Part shown: positions 1 to 11,647 of the stretch, piece after piece
Layout: every line of letters begins with the position of its first letter
Numbering within the stretch: the stretch's first letter is position 1
Assembly (NCBI RefSeq): GCF_032452875.1
Contig: NC_083870.1
Coordinates: forward strand, 5,952,001 to 6,016,000
Source: Bos javanicus
Taxonomy: Eukaryota; Chordata; Mammalia; Artiodactyla; Bovidae
Reading direction: 5' to 3'
Length of the DNA: 64,000 nucleotides
Made by a program: the position numbers and the translations under genes
Notes under the pieces: model-generated
What the model was told of the DNA's origin: nothing
The model's input: the letters and a program-made list of their open reading frames with translations, nothing else
The model's database searches: none

Positions 1-1413
1 GTAAAAAATTTGATCACTATTGTTAAGAAACTTAAAATATTATTGGTGAGACACATATGCACAAAACTAAAAGGAATTTAAAGCAGGCACAGGCACCTTT
101 TATGATCACAGACAAAAGGTACTTACATTAGTAACTGGTTCATTAATTATATCTGACGAGGTGATAATAAATCTGCTCATACGATTTGGTTAAGAAGTAG
201 GATTAAATAAGGTTTTTCTAACCCTCATTCCAGAGATAAACTGAGGGCCAAAGGCTTGGCAAATATGAAGGAAAGTAGTTGGAATGTAAAAGAAAAGTAA
301 TTGGAGTGTAATGTAAAAACAAAGAAAAAAATCAGGGTAGACCATGGAAGAGGAAACTCAACTATTTTCTTTTTCTTTCTTTCCTTCCTTTTAAAGCAGC
401 CCTGAGATAATTCTCAGCTGTACATATACACTTATATGTGCACATGCTAACAATCTAATGTTTTGGAGGATAAAGACTCCTGAGAACAGGTGAGGGGATT
501 GTTTACTGTGATTCTTTCTTTTAAGAATCCTTGCAAATTAAATGTGAATGGTGAAAGGTAATGACAGCATGTTTAAATATCTTTCAGGTTTCAGAGGTTG
601 TAGGATATCAATGTAGGCAAGATGAAGCAAAATGAAAAAAAAGAGGCCAAGGGATTTTACATGACAAAGGGCTATTTTTAGTGACTCCTGGTAGAGCAGT
701 TTGGGACCATCTGGAGGCTACCGGACAAACTTTAAAGGTTAAAGAGAGAATGATAATGTGATGAACAGAGTAGGAATAGACGACTTCTTTGGGTCTTTGC
801 AGTCAAGGAAAAACAGAAGCAGGGAACATGTGTGGCACTGTACTGATATTCTGGAAAATAAAAATGTAGAAGACGCCTGTCCACATTAAACTTGAGACTA
901 TGAAACAATAAAATAAATATACTTGAAACAGGCAAAGTAACTTGGTAATTGTGATAAAATTATCATTAAAAAATCTCAAAATACAGGAACAGACCTAAGC
1001 TACTTTGTTTCAGGTAACAACTCAAATACATCTAAACTGATCCTAAGAAACACTTTTGAGATTCTTTTACCAGAAAAAAGATACAAAAATTTTTTGGAAG
1101 ACTTTTATTTTAAATCACCATCTAAGTTAATTATCAAAAAAATTCAGAAACTTTATGGAGCACCTACTCTTGCTGCAAAGCACAATTCTAGGTGCTGACA
1201 GGGAAAAAAGGTAAGGAAAAAGTGTGAGGAGACATACATGCAAACTATCCCAGGGTAATGGAAAAGATACTACAAATGGAAAGAAAAGCAACAGTCCTAA
1301 GGGGTCAATTTTTACTCTGAAGAACTGACAAAATCTTCAAAATGAGGGGGACATAATTTACATTTTAAACCCACGTGATTATCTGAAATTATTTCTTATG
1401 AACATATACTCAC
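1..1413 (-). other. NUF2 intron 13 (partial)
   Basis: AT-rich intronic DNA with a short CT-rich tract near 365-390. A MIR- or L2-like trace is possible near 1150-1195. I found no match to the expected last NUF2 exon and no other gene. Confidence 0.7.
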
Positions 1414-1549
1414 CTGAGACTTCAGTTTCTCTCTTTCAGCAGCATCTTTTAGTTGTTGAATTCCAAATTTAATTTTTTGGATTTCTTGATTAATTGTGGT
1501 TACTCGCTCATAGACAGCACCTCTTTTTTCTTGAACTTTATTACAGTCT
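1414..1549 (-). CDS. NUF2: NUF2 exon 13, residues 375-420
   Basis: The acceptor CTTTAG (AG at 1551-1550) is followed by one base completing glutamate 375 and then DCNKVQEKRG, ending KLKSQ. Donor GTGAGT is at 1413-1412. The exon is 136 nt. The remaining C-terminal 44 residues, through which Nuf2 reaches the SPC24/SPC25 junction, are outside the window. Confidence 0.96.
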
Positions 1550-3573
1550 CTAAAGGAAAAGAGACGGGTGAAATTATAATTCCACTTAAGCATTTAAACA
1601 GTCAAACATTAAATCTAATTTTGATTCCAAAGAGAGTATTTGTATCAATATTTGGCTGACACACCTACATCTCAAGATTTAAAAGCAAGCAGATGAGAAT
1701 CACAAGGTGGTGCTATAATCAGGAAGAGTAAGCTCTTCCACACAAAGCTGTTATTTAAAAATGAGATTTTTAAGTCACCTCTCCCAGCTGCACTCACTCT
1801 TGACTCTTGGTGGGAGTGTGAATTAATACAACTTTCCTGCAAGGCAAGTGACAAATTAAAACCAGGTTCTGCCCTTTTTCTTCATCTGCATGAGGAAAAG
1901 GAAAGGAAATCTTCAGACCATCCTAATATACCTTTTACAAACTGAAATAGTGTCATCTCATAGACATATCTGGGGCATTTATTCTAAAAACACATTTTTA
2001 GAACTGATGGGAAGAAGATTCTACCAATGAAACATCCAAACATACTAGCCAACAACCACGGTGACAAAATTCTCGCAAAGTACTTGGTACTTAAAAAGTA
2101 AGACTTTTTCTCAAAATATGCTATAATGCTCTAGACTAGCTGAACAATAACATGAACTAGTTGATTTATCCTAATACAACTCTGGCTCGCTGGCTCTGAA
2201 GTGTACTGAAATAAGCAATAGCACTAGAACCCTTCTAACGAATTATGCAAAGGATTCAGAATTGTGATTATCAGGAAAATAAATTAAAAAAACTAATACC
2301 TAAAACATCTCTATACATTTAGATGTAGTAGCATTATGAGTCATAACTAACTGCTTTAGTCACCTAAACATGGAATACCTTTTTGAAATTAGAGAAGGTT
2401 TGGAATCTTAAGGAAAATAAAATGAATTAGGCTTTTCTAATTACTTTCTAATACATTAAATTGAAAATAAGTTCATACTCAATCACTGTGCGTTTGTACT
2501 GCTTGACATCCTCATGCTTCTTATTTATTCTGAACTGTGCTGTGGCAAGTTTTTCCTTCTTTGCAATCATCAGTCTTTTAAAGGAATTTTCCTCAGTCTT
2601 CAATTTCTTCAATTCTGACTCATCACTTTCAATTTGGTCCTCCAAGTTCAGGCTCTATATTTTATGAGATGAATTTAAAGTCAATACAACAAATTAGAAT
2701 TTACAAACAAACGACTGTCTTCGAGGATGAAACTGAAAATACAATTTCAAAATGTGATAAAACTAGAGAAGTGTGTTTATCACGTCATTTTATCAGCAAG
2801 GGCCAGAGCAGAGGAACATATCAAGATCAGCCAACAGGCTAGGTTTCAGGAGGCGAGGGTCTGAATTAAAGGAGCAGGAAGAAAGAGGAAAGGGTAGACC
2901 CCAGAAACAATTCAAAGCAGTAGATCTCAATCTCTTTCTTTTTTTTTTTTTTTTTGCTGACTCTTGATGGGAGAAAAGGGAAGTATGCAATTGGGAAAGA
3001 ATATCCCAGACAATCTCACCTTCCAGCGCCTTCTTCCCTCAAAAGAGAAATCTTTCATCAAAGTCTATGTTAGTGATCCTGGGGACAGTTTGGATTGGGA
3101 TGATGAAGTGAAAAGGATTTTCAAGTTTCTAGCCTGAGAAACTTTAAACATGTTGGCGTTAGTGGTCCATCGTCGCTCAGGGCAGGGTCTGTATCATGAA
3201 CCTTAAATCTCTTTATATATCCTAGCTACAGTGTTAGGCACTAAGTTGGGACTTTATACTTACTGACTAGAAGATCATTTCCAACTGTCAGAACGAGTTT
3301 AAAATTCCATGACTTTTCCCCAAAATACACATGGCAATACGCTATGTTAATTAATTTATTATTCATTTCATCTGAAGGTAACGATGGGTCTATTACTGCT
3401 ATGTTTAAAAAGAATAGTGTTTTATTCCTGAGCATACATTGCCACATCTATTATACTGTAGGATGATCCTGCTTTTCGGTAAGAAAATAGCAACTTTCTG
3501 TAAAAGCAAACCCGAGGGACTATAGTAAACTATTATATAATAAAAAGACATAAAAATTCCACACAGTACAAAC
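1550..3573 (-). other. NUF2 introns 12 and 11
   Basis: Intron 12 (1550-2478) and intron 11 (2655-3573) flank exon 12. Apart from an oligo-T run at about 2938-2956, which may be the tail of an unassigned element, I recognise no repeat or gene. Confidence 0.6.
2479..2654 (-). CDS. NUF2: NUF2 exon 12, residues 317-375
   Basis: The acceptor AATATAG (AG at 2656-2655) is followed by SLNLEDQIES, ending QYKRTVI plus two bases of a glutamate codon. Donor GTATGA has GT at 2478-2477. At 176 nt it is the longest coding exon in the window. Strong charged heptad pattern. Confidence 0.96.
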
Positions 3574-3714
3574 CTCCTTTAAGATAGTGGTTAATTTTTC
3601 TCTATTATCTGCAAGGTCCTGTATTTTCTTTTGATATAACTGTACTTCCAGCTGACATGAAGGCAGGCAGTCAACAGAGTCTCGATAGATTTCATATTTT
3701 TCCATTACTTCTTG
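3574..3714 (-). CDS. NUF2: NUF2 exon 11, residues 270-316
   Basis: The acceptor TTCAAAG (AG at 3716-3715) follows a long T-rich tract. The peptide begins QEVMEKYEIY, includes DSVDCLPSCQ and ends LTTILKE. The donor GAG|GTTTGT (GT at 3573-3572) is somewhat non-consensus. The exon is 141 nt, phase 0 on both sides. The Pro/Cys-containing stretch interrupts the coiled coil. Confidence 0.96.
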
Positions 3715-4289
3715 CTTTGAAAGAAAAAAAAAATACAGAAACCAGTTTGACATTCTCCTTTATGAAACTGCAGTAATGTCAATTCATTTGCTCTTAATTT
3801 CTGTACTTAATACTGAAAGCTTAAGAGCAAAGAACAATTAAGTTTCTAGGTCAGTAACAAAGCACTATTACTGACACGTGTCTAAGCACATATAATTAGG
3901 CTTCCTAATTGTTAAATACCCTTGAACAAAGAAAACATACCATAATTTTACTAAACCACTCATTGAAGTACCTTCCAAAGGTTATTCGTAATGATCTTAA
4001 AAGAGTTCATTTCTGCTAATACTCAAACTACTCCCAACTACTCCTGTGCAATTATATTACCAATTACAATCTTCCTATTCATCTGTATAACTATTACTAC
4101 AAGTAATTATTTCAAAAAGATTAATTCTTCTAAAATTAGGAAATGAGCACATGTTTACCACAAGCACTGCAATAATACAAAGGCTTCTTTCCGAGTCTAA
4201 CCCTTCTTCCCACTTCATTAACCAGCTGGATTTTGTCTTCAGTGAAATGCTTAATCATAGCACTGCTCATTTTTCCATTAAGCTGTCTT

Positions 4290-5420
4290 TTTCCTACTAA
4301 TTTGTAAATACTCTTTTGTATCTTTGCATATCATGGATATAATAATCCCTTTACCTATCATATGTGTTATATATATGTTTCACAGGTCTACTTTTTTCTG
4401 CAGCTTTTGGATTTTCAATTTTAATTTAAAAATTCTATCCAAGATAATATTAATGTTCACCTAAAACTGTTAAATTTTCAATCCAATTAGAATTTATCTT
4501 TGTAAATGGTACAAGGTACAGACCCAACTTGCTTTTCTTCTAGATGAACAGCCAATTGAACCAAAATTGCTTATCAAATAAATAGACCTCAAATACTCAG
4601 ATCTATTTCTGGGCTCTCAATACTGTTCTATTAATCTTTGTCTATTCTCATGAGATAATTCTCAATTATCAGAAATGACTTAAATAACAAATTCAGAAAT
4701 AAACCAGAAACTTTTTTTCAATTAATAGTTTTAAAACCTTTCCTCATAAAGGATTCTAAATTGTCTACCCACTTCTCTCCCCTCTTAAATCTACCTCCCA
4801 CTGTAGCTCATTATCTTTTTTAAACATAAATCATACCATGTTCCAACATCCCCAACTCATAAATTAGCCAATGGTGCACTCCTGCTCTTGTGAAAATCTA
4901 GCATCCTGAAAAACCTGCCCGTGGCCTATTTGTCTATCATCATCTCATACCATTTTCCTTCTTATACATCATACTTTCTTCCTTGAATATAACTTCCTCT
5001 CTACTACTACCTCATATAATTGGCACATGCTGTTTCCTTTGCCTTGAATGCTCTTCAGAGTATAAATTTACTAAGATAACCTCTGTTCATCCTTCAGATG
5101 TAAGCATAAATTTCTACTTCCTTCCCATTTTTACCTCTAACTTTCACAATACTAAACTAGAGTACTCTCATTATGCTTTTATTGAAGCACCCTATGCTAT
5201 TTTTTATTTATTTGTTTCTCTTTTTGGTGCTTAAAAAAAACAACAACACTGTTTTTAGAGCAGTTTTAGGTACACTACAAAATTAAGCAGAAGGTACAGA
5301 ATTCCCATATACTTCCTGCCTCCATACATGCATATCCTATACTTTTTCATAGTATATAACTTAAAATTATATAACTGATTATAAAATTATCACCATTCTC
5401 CCTTAAGATATAGTGACTAA
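4290..5420 (-). mobile_element. Old L1 and L2 fragments in intron 10
   Basis: About 4290-4680 resembles antisense L1 ORF2 sequence. About 4760-5220 resembles the 3' end of an L2 LINE in reverse (the motif TTGAATGCTCTTC and its surroundings). About 5235-5420 resembles an old L1 3' UTR in reverse. All are heavily diverged and the borders are estimates. Confidence 0.45.
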
Positions 5421-5685
5421 GTCTTATGAGGACAAATCACTTCTGTTTTTGATCACCCAGGGCAAAAAAAAATTTGTTGCATAATTTAAAAAAATGTCTT
5501 GAAATTATACTTCTTTTCTTATATCCACTTTAGAGAAGAGCTAAAACTTAGAGACAAGGGCAAAAAGTCTAAGAGGGAGAGATGTATAGATAATTTGGAA
5601 ATTAGAAAATTAACACATGATTAAACAAGAGTTGTTAAAAAATAAAAGAGGGACAGAAAAGCATTAAAATAAAAAGAAAACTCAC

Positions 5686-5823
5686 TCTGGAATTTTTAAG
5701 CTTCTGGACTGTATCTTTCATTTTTTCTTTATAATTCTTAACTTTCTCTGGAGAATCCACAATTTTTGTTTTCAAATTCTCTTGTATTTCTTTCAAAGAA
5801 ACCACTGACAATTTTAGTTCATT
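5686..5823 (-). CDS. NUF2: NUF2 exon 10, residues 224-269
   Basis: The acceptor TCAACAG (AG at 5825-5824) lies behind a T-rich tract. The peptide begins NELKLSVVSL and ends KLKNSR. Donor GTGAGT is at 5685-5684. The exon is 138 nt, phase 0 on both sides. Lysine- and glutamate-rich coiled coil. Confidence 0.95.
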
Positions 5824-6586
5824 CTGTTGAAAAAACGTTTAAATATATTAGATATAATAATAAAACTAGTGATTTGCCACTATAATAATGGAAAAGAAAA
5901 AAGAAAATGGCTCTATTTTTGTTATAGTCAGAACAACATATTAAATTCTGACCATATCACATTCCTGCTTGATGGCTCACATCTGTCTACAGGCCAGAGA
6001 TCAGGCTCTCTTGTACAACATCATGTAGCTCTTACCTTCCAGTCCAGTGTCATCTTTCACCAGCTTCCTACTATACCCTACAATCTGGTAATTCCAGTCT
6101 GCCTTATGTCTGGACAATTACAAGCGATCTCTCTCTGATCTCGGAATACTGCCATCCGATTCCTGTACTGCAAATGAATTTCCATTAACCTCTGAAAATC
6201 CTGTTCCTACCTACTCTGTATTCTTTCTATAAACAGTATCATCATGTACGTGATAATTATAATTATGCATTTAATATGTGTTTCTGAATTAACTGAGCAA
6301 CCTGGGGTTGTGAACAGTTATTTTTGCTCTCCCACAACCCAAATAAAGTAAGAGCACTGAGAAGGTACTCAGTATATGGTTATTGAACTAAAACAAATTT
6401 CCTTCTGAATTTCAGACTATCTGGGGAACTGAATGAAGGGTCTCTGAGAACTCTCTTACATAACACAAATTCAGTCCTATGAAAACAGAACAAAATAGCA
6501 ACAAGTATGTATATGCATCTATACATGTGCATGTAATAGCACAGAAAAAGGACTGGTAAGGCTGGCTGAGAGGAGAGGGTCTTTCA

Positions 6587-6617
<31 letters not shown>

Positions 6618-7140
6618 TTACAACAGGAATGTATTACTGTATTACTTGTATAATTTGTCTAAATTATTAACTAAAAATTTTTTTTAAAGTTCTCACTTTT
6701 TCATCAACTAACTCAGAAGCCAAAACTGAATGTTTGAAACAATATATTTGTTATTTTATTATTAGAATTTAGCATACCATGTTATCTACTCTTTTAATAC
6801 TCTATGGAATTAAAGATCATTTTCCTCATATTAGCACTGACTCTTTATCACTTTTAGTCCCTTCACAAAAATTCTAAAATTTGATATTATATATAACTAC
6901 AAAGTGATTTTAATATCGATTTAAATGGGACAGAGAAATGAATAAAATTGAACCATAGTCAATACTACTCGATCAAAACATCTGGCAATAAAAAGAGTGA
7001 TAGAAAAATAAGGAATATATTATACTAAAGTAAGTTTCAGATAGTTATAAAATATAAATATCAAAATAATAGGGAAATCATAAAAGTACAATGAGAAAAT
7101 ATGGAATTAAAAAACTGAGGAATGAGATAGGCCTTTCTAT
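5824..7140 (-). other. NUF2 intron 9, left part
   Basis: Contains a diverged repeat-like segment around 5940-6180 that I cannot assign, and a (TC)n(TA)n microsatellite at about 6588-6616. Nothing gene-like seen otherwise. Confidence 0.5.
6585..6616. repeat. (TC)n(TA)n microsatellite
   Basis: A run of TC dinucleotides passes directly into a run of TA dinucleotides. Likely length-variable. Confidence 0.85.
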
Positions 7141-7149
7141 ACATAGAAT

Positions 7150-7860
7150 TAAACCCAAATGTAAAAGGCTAGTCTATCAATTTTACTACATAAAAACATG
7201 AACCTTCTAATAAGAAAACATGATGAATTTGAAAGACAAATGGAGTTAAAACCCGTAACTCATGGAGGTTTAAAAAAAAGTGAAATTAAAAAGGAACATA
7301 AACAGGTAATTCACAAAGAAATAACAACAAACCTCTGAATAGGTGGTCTAAATCACTGAAAATCAAAAAAATCAAAATGAAGATGAGACATTTATTCCTC
7401 TATAAGAATGACACAGATTAAAAAGGAAAAAAAAAACATAAAAATATCCAATTTTGACAACAATGCAGAGAAAGGAATACTCTCATATTCTATACTGATA
7501 TCTTTTTAGAAGTCAGTTGGGCAACATGGGCTAAATTTAAGTGTAATTCTCTTTAGCCCCAAAACCCTACATTTAGGAATCTACTAAGATAAAAAGCAGC
7601 CTGGTGGGCAAATATACATGTACATATACATGTGTGTAGCACACGTATGCTATTGTTCAATAGCAAAAAAGTTAGAAGCAATGTGAATGTCTATCAATAG
7701 GACACAGGATCGACATTAAGGTGCAGTTATCAAAATAATGGAGATCTATATAGATATGATAACTATTTATACTATAAAGTGAAACAAAGCAGGTTTGAGT
7801 CACATAGAGTATAATATCATTTATGTAAAATTACAAATATATATGTATATTTGCTTAGAG
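7150..7860 (+). mobile_element. Old L1/HAL1 3' fragment, plus strand
   Basis: The sequence follows the ordered landmarks of an L1/HAL1 ORF2 C-terminus and 3' end (opening of an endonuclease-free RT tail, then ATGTCTATCAATAGG-type tail motifs) with heavy substitution. Antisense to NUF2, in intron 9. Confidence 0.5.
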
Positions 7861-8097
7861 AAATGTAATCTGTGACATGTATCTGATTGGTGAATTTGCA
7901 GGTGATTTTTACTTTTGTCATGCATTTCTGTGTTTCTGTATTTTTTAAAACAATAGTCATCTATTCTATTGGAAAAAGTTAAATTAGCTTCACTTAAAGG
8001 GAAGAAAGAGAGAAACATTTAATAATAATGCACAGTTAAAATACTCCTACACACAAGATTCAAACCTTAAATGCTAGTTAAATGAAAAGATGCTTAC

Positions 8098-8160
8098 CAA
8101 ACGCTTGGTTTTCTCTGAAATATCTGATTTCTTTTGTGAATTTCCCTCTTGCAGCACTAT
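8098..8160 (-). CDS. NUF2: NUF2 exon 9, residues 203-223
   Basis: The acceptor CCCTAG (AG at 8162-8161) is followed by IVLQEGNSQK, ending KTKRL. Donor GTAAGC has GT at 8097-8096. The exon is 63 nt, phase 0 on both sides, so in-frame skipping is possible. Coiled-coil segment. Confidence 0.95.
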
Positions 8161-9025
8161 CTAGGGAAAAAAGCAAACAACTATTTTACAGTGATTGAAA
8201 CAGATTTAAATTTAGTCAATGCTTTTTCACAAAACAGAAGTCAGAAAGTAGAGGAATTAAACAGATTAGACCAGATAATTCTCAAACTTTCTCTGTTCAT
8301 TATGACCCTAAGGCCATAATAAATCCCTAACAGATCCTTTATTGGGTCATTAAATTCAAATAACTGAGTATTTATGTCCTAACAACTTAGTAGCCCCTTG
8401 AAAAAGTAATACATGCAAATTGAAAGAAAAATACTATTTTTATTTTATTCTTAAACAGCTACAACTACTTCCAAATTGGATGGGTATGGTATACTGTAAA
8501 ACTGAGTACTGTACACATCTTAGAACCATGGGTCACAGGCAATTCTCATTTCCTATTGCATGATAATATTCACACAGCACTTGCTTTTTATTATGGCAAA
8601 AGCCAAAAACCCAGGTTCAAAAGATATGAAAGGAAGGTAACACGAGTTCTTGTTGAAACTGTGAACCGCCTTGAGCTAGATATTCAAGCAGTGTATGACA
8701 GATGCTGAATGTTGTTTTCCTTTAAAATTTAAAATATCCTGAAGCACCCTTGAGGGCTTGCTGTAGCACCCAGGGTGCCTCGGTGCACAATTTACAAACA
8801 TCAGGATTAGATACAGAAAAAAATCTTAATTCTAGTCAACAAGATAGCATATACCCTTGACACCATCAATACTTAAAATTCTGTTGACCTGGACAACAGA
8901 AATATATATTTATTGTAAGGTGAACAATATATCCTATTTGTTTAGTAACTGGAAGTAATGTGCTGTTGGCCCCTCCATATCACATATACAAAAAACTTTT
9001 GAAAAAGATTTAAGATGTCTAACAA

Positions 9026-9272
9026 TAGACACCGTTTTAATTTATTATTTTTATATACGTAAATATATATAAAAGATATATTATTATTATTATTTAATTG
9101 GAGGATAATTACTGTACAATATTGTGATGGTTTCTGCCATACACCAGTCTGAATCGGCCATAGGTATACGTGTGCCCCTCCATCCCAAACCCCCTCATTT
9201 CCGTCTCCACCCCATCCCTCCAGGCTGGATACCCGGGCACCAGGTTTGGGTACCCTGCTTAGATACCGTTTT
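9026..9272 (-). mobile_element. L1 3' end with TSD overlapping the exon 8 splice donor
   Basis: The L1 body is 9039-9259 in reverse orientation (typical ATTGGAGGATAATTACT start and GC-rich end), hence sense relative to NUF2. The flanks are TAGACACCGTTTT (9026-9038) and TAGATACCGTTTT (9260-9272), a 13-base duplication with one mismatch. The right copy contains the last six bases of exon 8 and its GT donor. The tail is AT-rich and includes AATAAA on the minus strand. Confidence 0.75.
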
Positions 9273-9363
9273 TTGACGAAACTCTTGATTCAGCGATTGC
9301 TGCAGCTCCTGAATGTCATCTGAAAGCTGCTTGAACTCTGCCTGCTCTTCAACTGGAACAGAA
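9267..9363 (-). CDS. NUF2: NUF2 exon 8, residues 170-202; donor lies inside an L1 target-site duplication
   Basis: The acceptor TGTTCAG (AG at 9365-9364) is followed by one base completing aspartate 170 and then SVPVEEQAEF, ending RQKT. The donor is ACG|GTATCT (GT at 9266-9265), weaker than the other donors in the gene. The last six exon bases and first seven intron bases form one copy of an L1 target-site duplication. A near-identical copy carrying ACG|GTGTCT lies at 9038-9026. Splicing to the second copy would insert L1 sequence containing a stop codon. Coiled-coil segment. Confidence 0.95.
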
Positions 9364-9789
9364 CTGAACACAGCAAAGTAAGTTAAAATAAGATGTATCA
9401 AGTTCTTAACCTAGAAAGTCCAAAAAAGGTCTCTGCTCTTCAACAACTTAAGTGAAAAAAAACTATCTGCTTTCATGTTTCTGAATTCTCATCCTTCCAC
9501 ATGACAATAATTTAAAATCCATGACCTGGACTCTGTGATCCAGCAAAAATAAAAATCAGATGAGCTCTAAATTTCTGCCACCAATCTATGTATGGACTCA
9601 TCTGCATACACATCTACCCTAACTCCACTCCTAATTTTAGTGCTGAGTCCATCTTTCTGTGGCTCTCACTTCCTCACATCTCTCTACTGTATCATCCATT
9701 TGTTTTGCTCCACAAATCCTTCCTAAGAGCACTTTCACATGTTCTAGTCTCTTCCATATGAATGCTCTCAACTTTAGTTTTTGATATGT

Positions 9790-10059
9790 GATATGTGGTA
9801 TAGAATTGTTACTTTAATTTTCATTTCCTTGACTGCTATTGAGTTTAATGATTTTTACATATTTTTAATTAGTATTTGCACTTAATCCTCTGTAAATTCC
9901 TTGCCCATTTTTAAAATTATATTTTCCCATCAGTTTGTAGTTCTGTATTTTAGGAATACTACATGGGCATTATTAGAGATTGAAACGCTTTGCTGCAAAT
10001 GTTGCAAATTTCACTTCCAGTTTGCCATTTCTCTTGTGACTTGGTTTATCATAAATTTT
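9790..10059 (-). mobile_element. Old L1 fragment, minus strand
   Basis: Diverged antisense L1 3' UTR-like sequence. It is interrupted at 10060 by a BovB insertion and appears to resume after 10850. Confidence 0.4.
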
Positions 10060-10850
10060 GTTGTTGTTCAGTCATTAAGTCATGTCCAACTCTTTGGGAG
10101 CCCCTGGACTGTAGAAAGCCAGGCTCCTCTGTTCTCTACTGTCTCTTGGAGTTTGCTCAAATTCACGTCCATTGAGTCCGTGATGCTAGCCATCTCATTC
10201 CCTACCATCCCCTTCTCCTTTTGCTTCAATCTTTCTGAGCATCAGTCTTCCATGAACTGACTCTTCGCATCATGTGACCAAAGTGTTGGAACTTCAGCTT
10301 CAGTCATTCCAATGAATATTTGGGGTTGATTTCCTTGACTCGTTTGATCTCTTTGCAGTCCAAGGAACTCTCAAGAGTCTTCTCTAGCACCATAATTTGA
10401 AAGCATCAATTCTTCGGTGCTCAGCTTTCTTTATGGCCCAACTCTCACATTCATACATGACTACTGGAAAAAACACAGCTTTGACTTTACAAACATTTCT
10501 CGGCAAAGTGATGTCTTTGCTTTTTAATACTCTGTCTAGTTTGTCATAGCTTTCCTTCTAAGGAACAAACATCTTTTAATAACATGGCTGCAGTCACCAT
10601 CCACAGTGATTTTGGAGCCCAAGAAAATAAAGTCTGTCATTGCTCCCACTTTTCCTCTTCTATTTGAAATCAAGTGATGGGGTCAGATGCCATAACGTTT
10701 TAAATGTTGAGTTTTAAGCCAGCTTTTTCACTCTCCTCTTTCACCCTTGTCAACAGGCTCTTTAGTTCTTCTTTACTTTCTGCCATTATAGTCATATTAT
10801 CTGGATATCTGAGGTTGTTGATATTTGAACACTGTACAAATCTGCCATCT
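10060..10850 (-). mobile_element. BovB LINE 3' fragment, minus strand
   Basis: Begins with the reversed BovB end (TTCAGTCATTAAGTCATGTC) and continues through the reverse of the RT C-terminal region to about 10815. Short TSD TAAATTTT at 10052-10059 and 10851-10858. Many substitutions and broken frames. Intron 7. Confidence 0.8.
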
Positions 10851-10906
10851 TAAATTTTATTATTGGCCTCCTACTCCCAGTCTTTTCAGTTTACTGCTGT
10901 CTCTAA

Positions 10907-11001
10907 CCTCCCTGGTGGCCCGGACGGTAAAGCATCTGCTACAATGCGGGAGAGCCGGGTTCAATCCCTGGGTCGGGAAGATCCCCTGGAGAAGGAAATG
11001 G
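10907..11001 (+). mobile_element. Bov-tA SINE (5' part)
   Basis: tRNA-derived head (CTCCCTGGTGGCCCGGACGG through GATCCCCTGGAGAAGGAAAT). Perfect TSD GCTGTCTCTAA at 10896-10906 and 11002-11012. Confidence 0.88.
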
Positions 11002-11011
11002 GCTGTCTCTA

Positions 11012-11573
11012 AAGGCAATTTATGCCAGAGCAGGCTAAAAACAAAGTTTTTAACTGAAACAGAAAAACCCAAAACATCAACATATTAGAAGGGATAAAAA
11101 AATTCTTTTGTTCAAAATCAATATATATAAAGCCAAGAATTATAACCCTTGAATGATTTCTTCTCCTATCTGACCTTTAAGTCAAAACAAAACAAACTAA
11201 ACAATAAACCTCTGTTGAAGGAATAAAAATTTTAAAGAATTAACTGATCTGAAGGAAGAAAGAGAATCCTGTCAGTTACTACTTACACATAAGATAAATA
11301 CCACTAGATATAATTTAGGAGAGTTGGTTAATGGCTCTAAACATGTCTGGCTAATGCACTAACAACAAGAAAAGAAATAAAAGAATACACTATGTGTATA
11401 TTAAGAGTTAAAGGAAGCACACACTAGTTTTTCTTCTTCAAAAAAGGTCAACTTAATTAAACACTCTATTTAGTAAGGAAGATAAAAGAGATGAAGTAGA
11501 CTGTAGATTGTAAAATACTCTACCTTCATTTTGCATTTTGAAATTGCATTTTATTTGTAAATTTCCTACTTAC
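11012..11573 (-). other. NUF2 intron 7, 5'-proximal part
   Basis: AT-rich intronic DNA between the SINE and exon 7. No recognised repeat or gene. Confidence 0.5.
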
Positions 11574-11647
11574 TCAAGTCTCTCCAATTTCATTAATGCC
11601 TCCTGGTGTGCAGTATTTAACTGCTGCATTTTGTCCACAGAAGATTT
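11574..11647 (-). CDS. NUF2: NUF2 exon 7, residues 146-170
   Basis: The acceptor TAATAG (AG at 11649-11648) is followed by KSSVDKMQQL, ending KLERL plus two bases of an aspartate codon. Donor GTAAGT lies at 11573-11572. The exon is 74 nt. The heptad-like pattern marks the start of the coiled coil that pairs with NDC80. Human has alanine where this copy has valine in the fourth position. Confidence 0.95.

Noticed and set aside
1..1413. Last NUF2 coding exon
   Set aside because: I looked on the minus strand for the expected C-terminal peptide after KLKSQ and saw no match, so it is placed outside the window.
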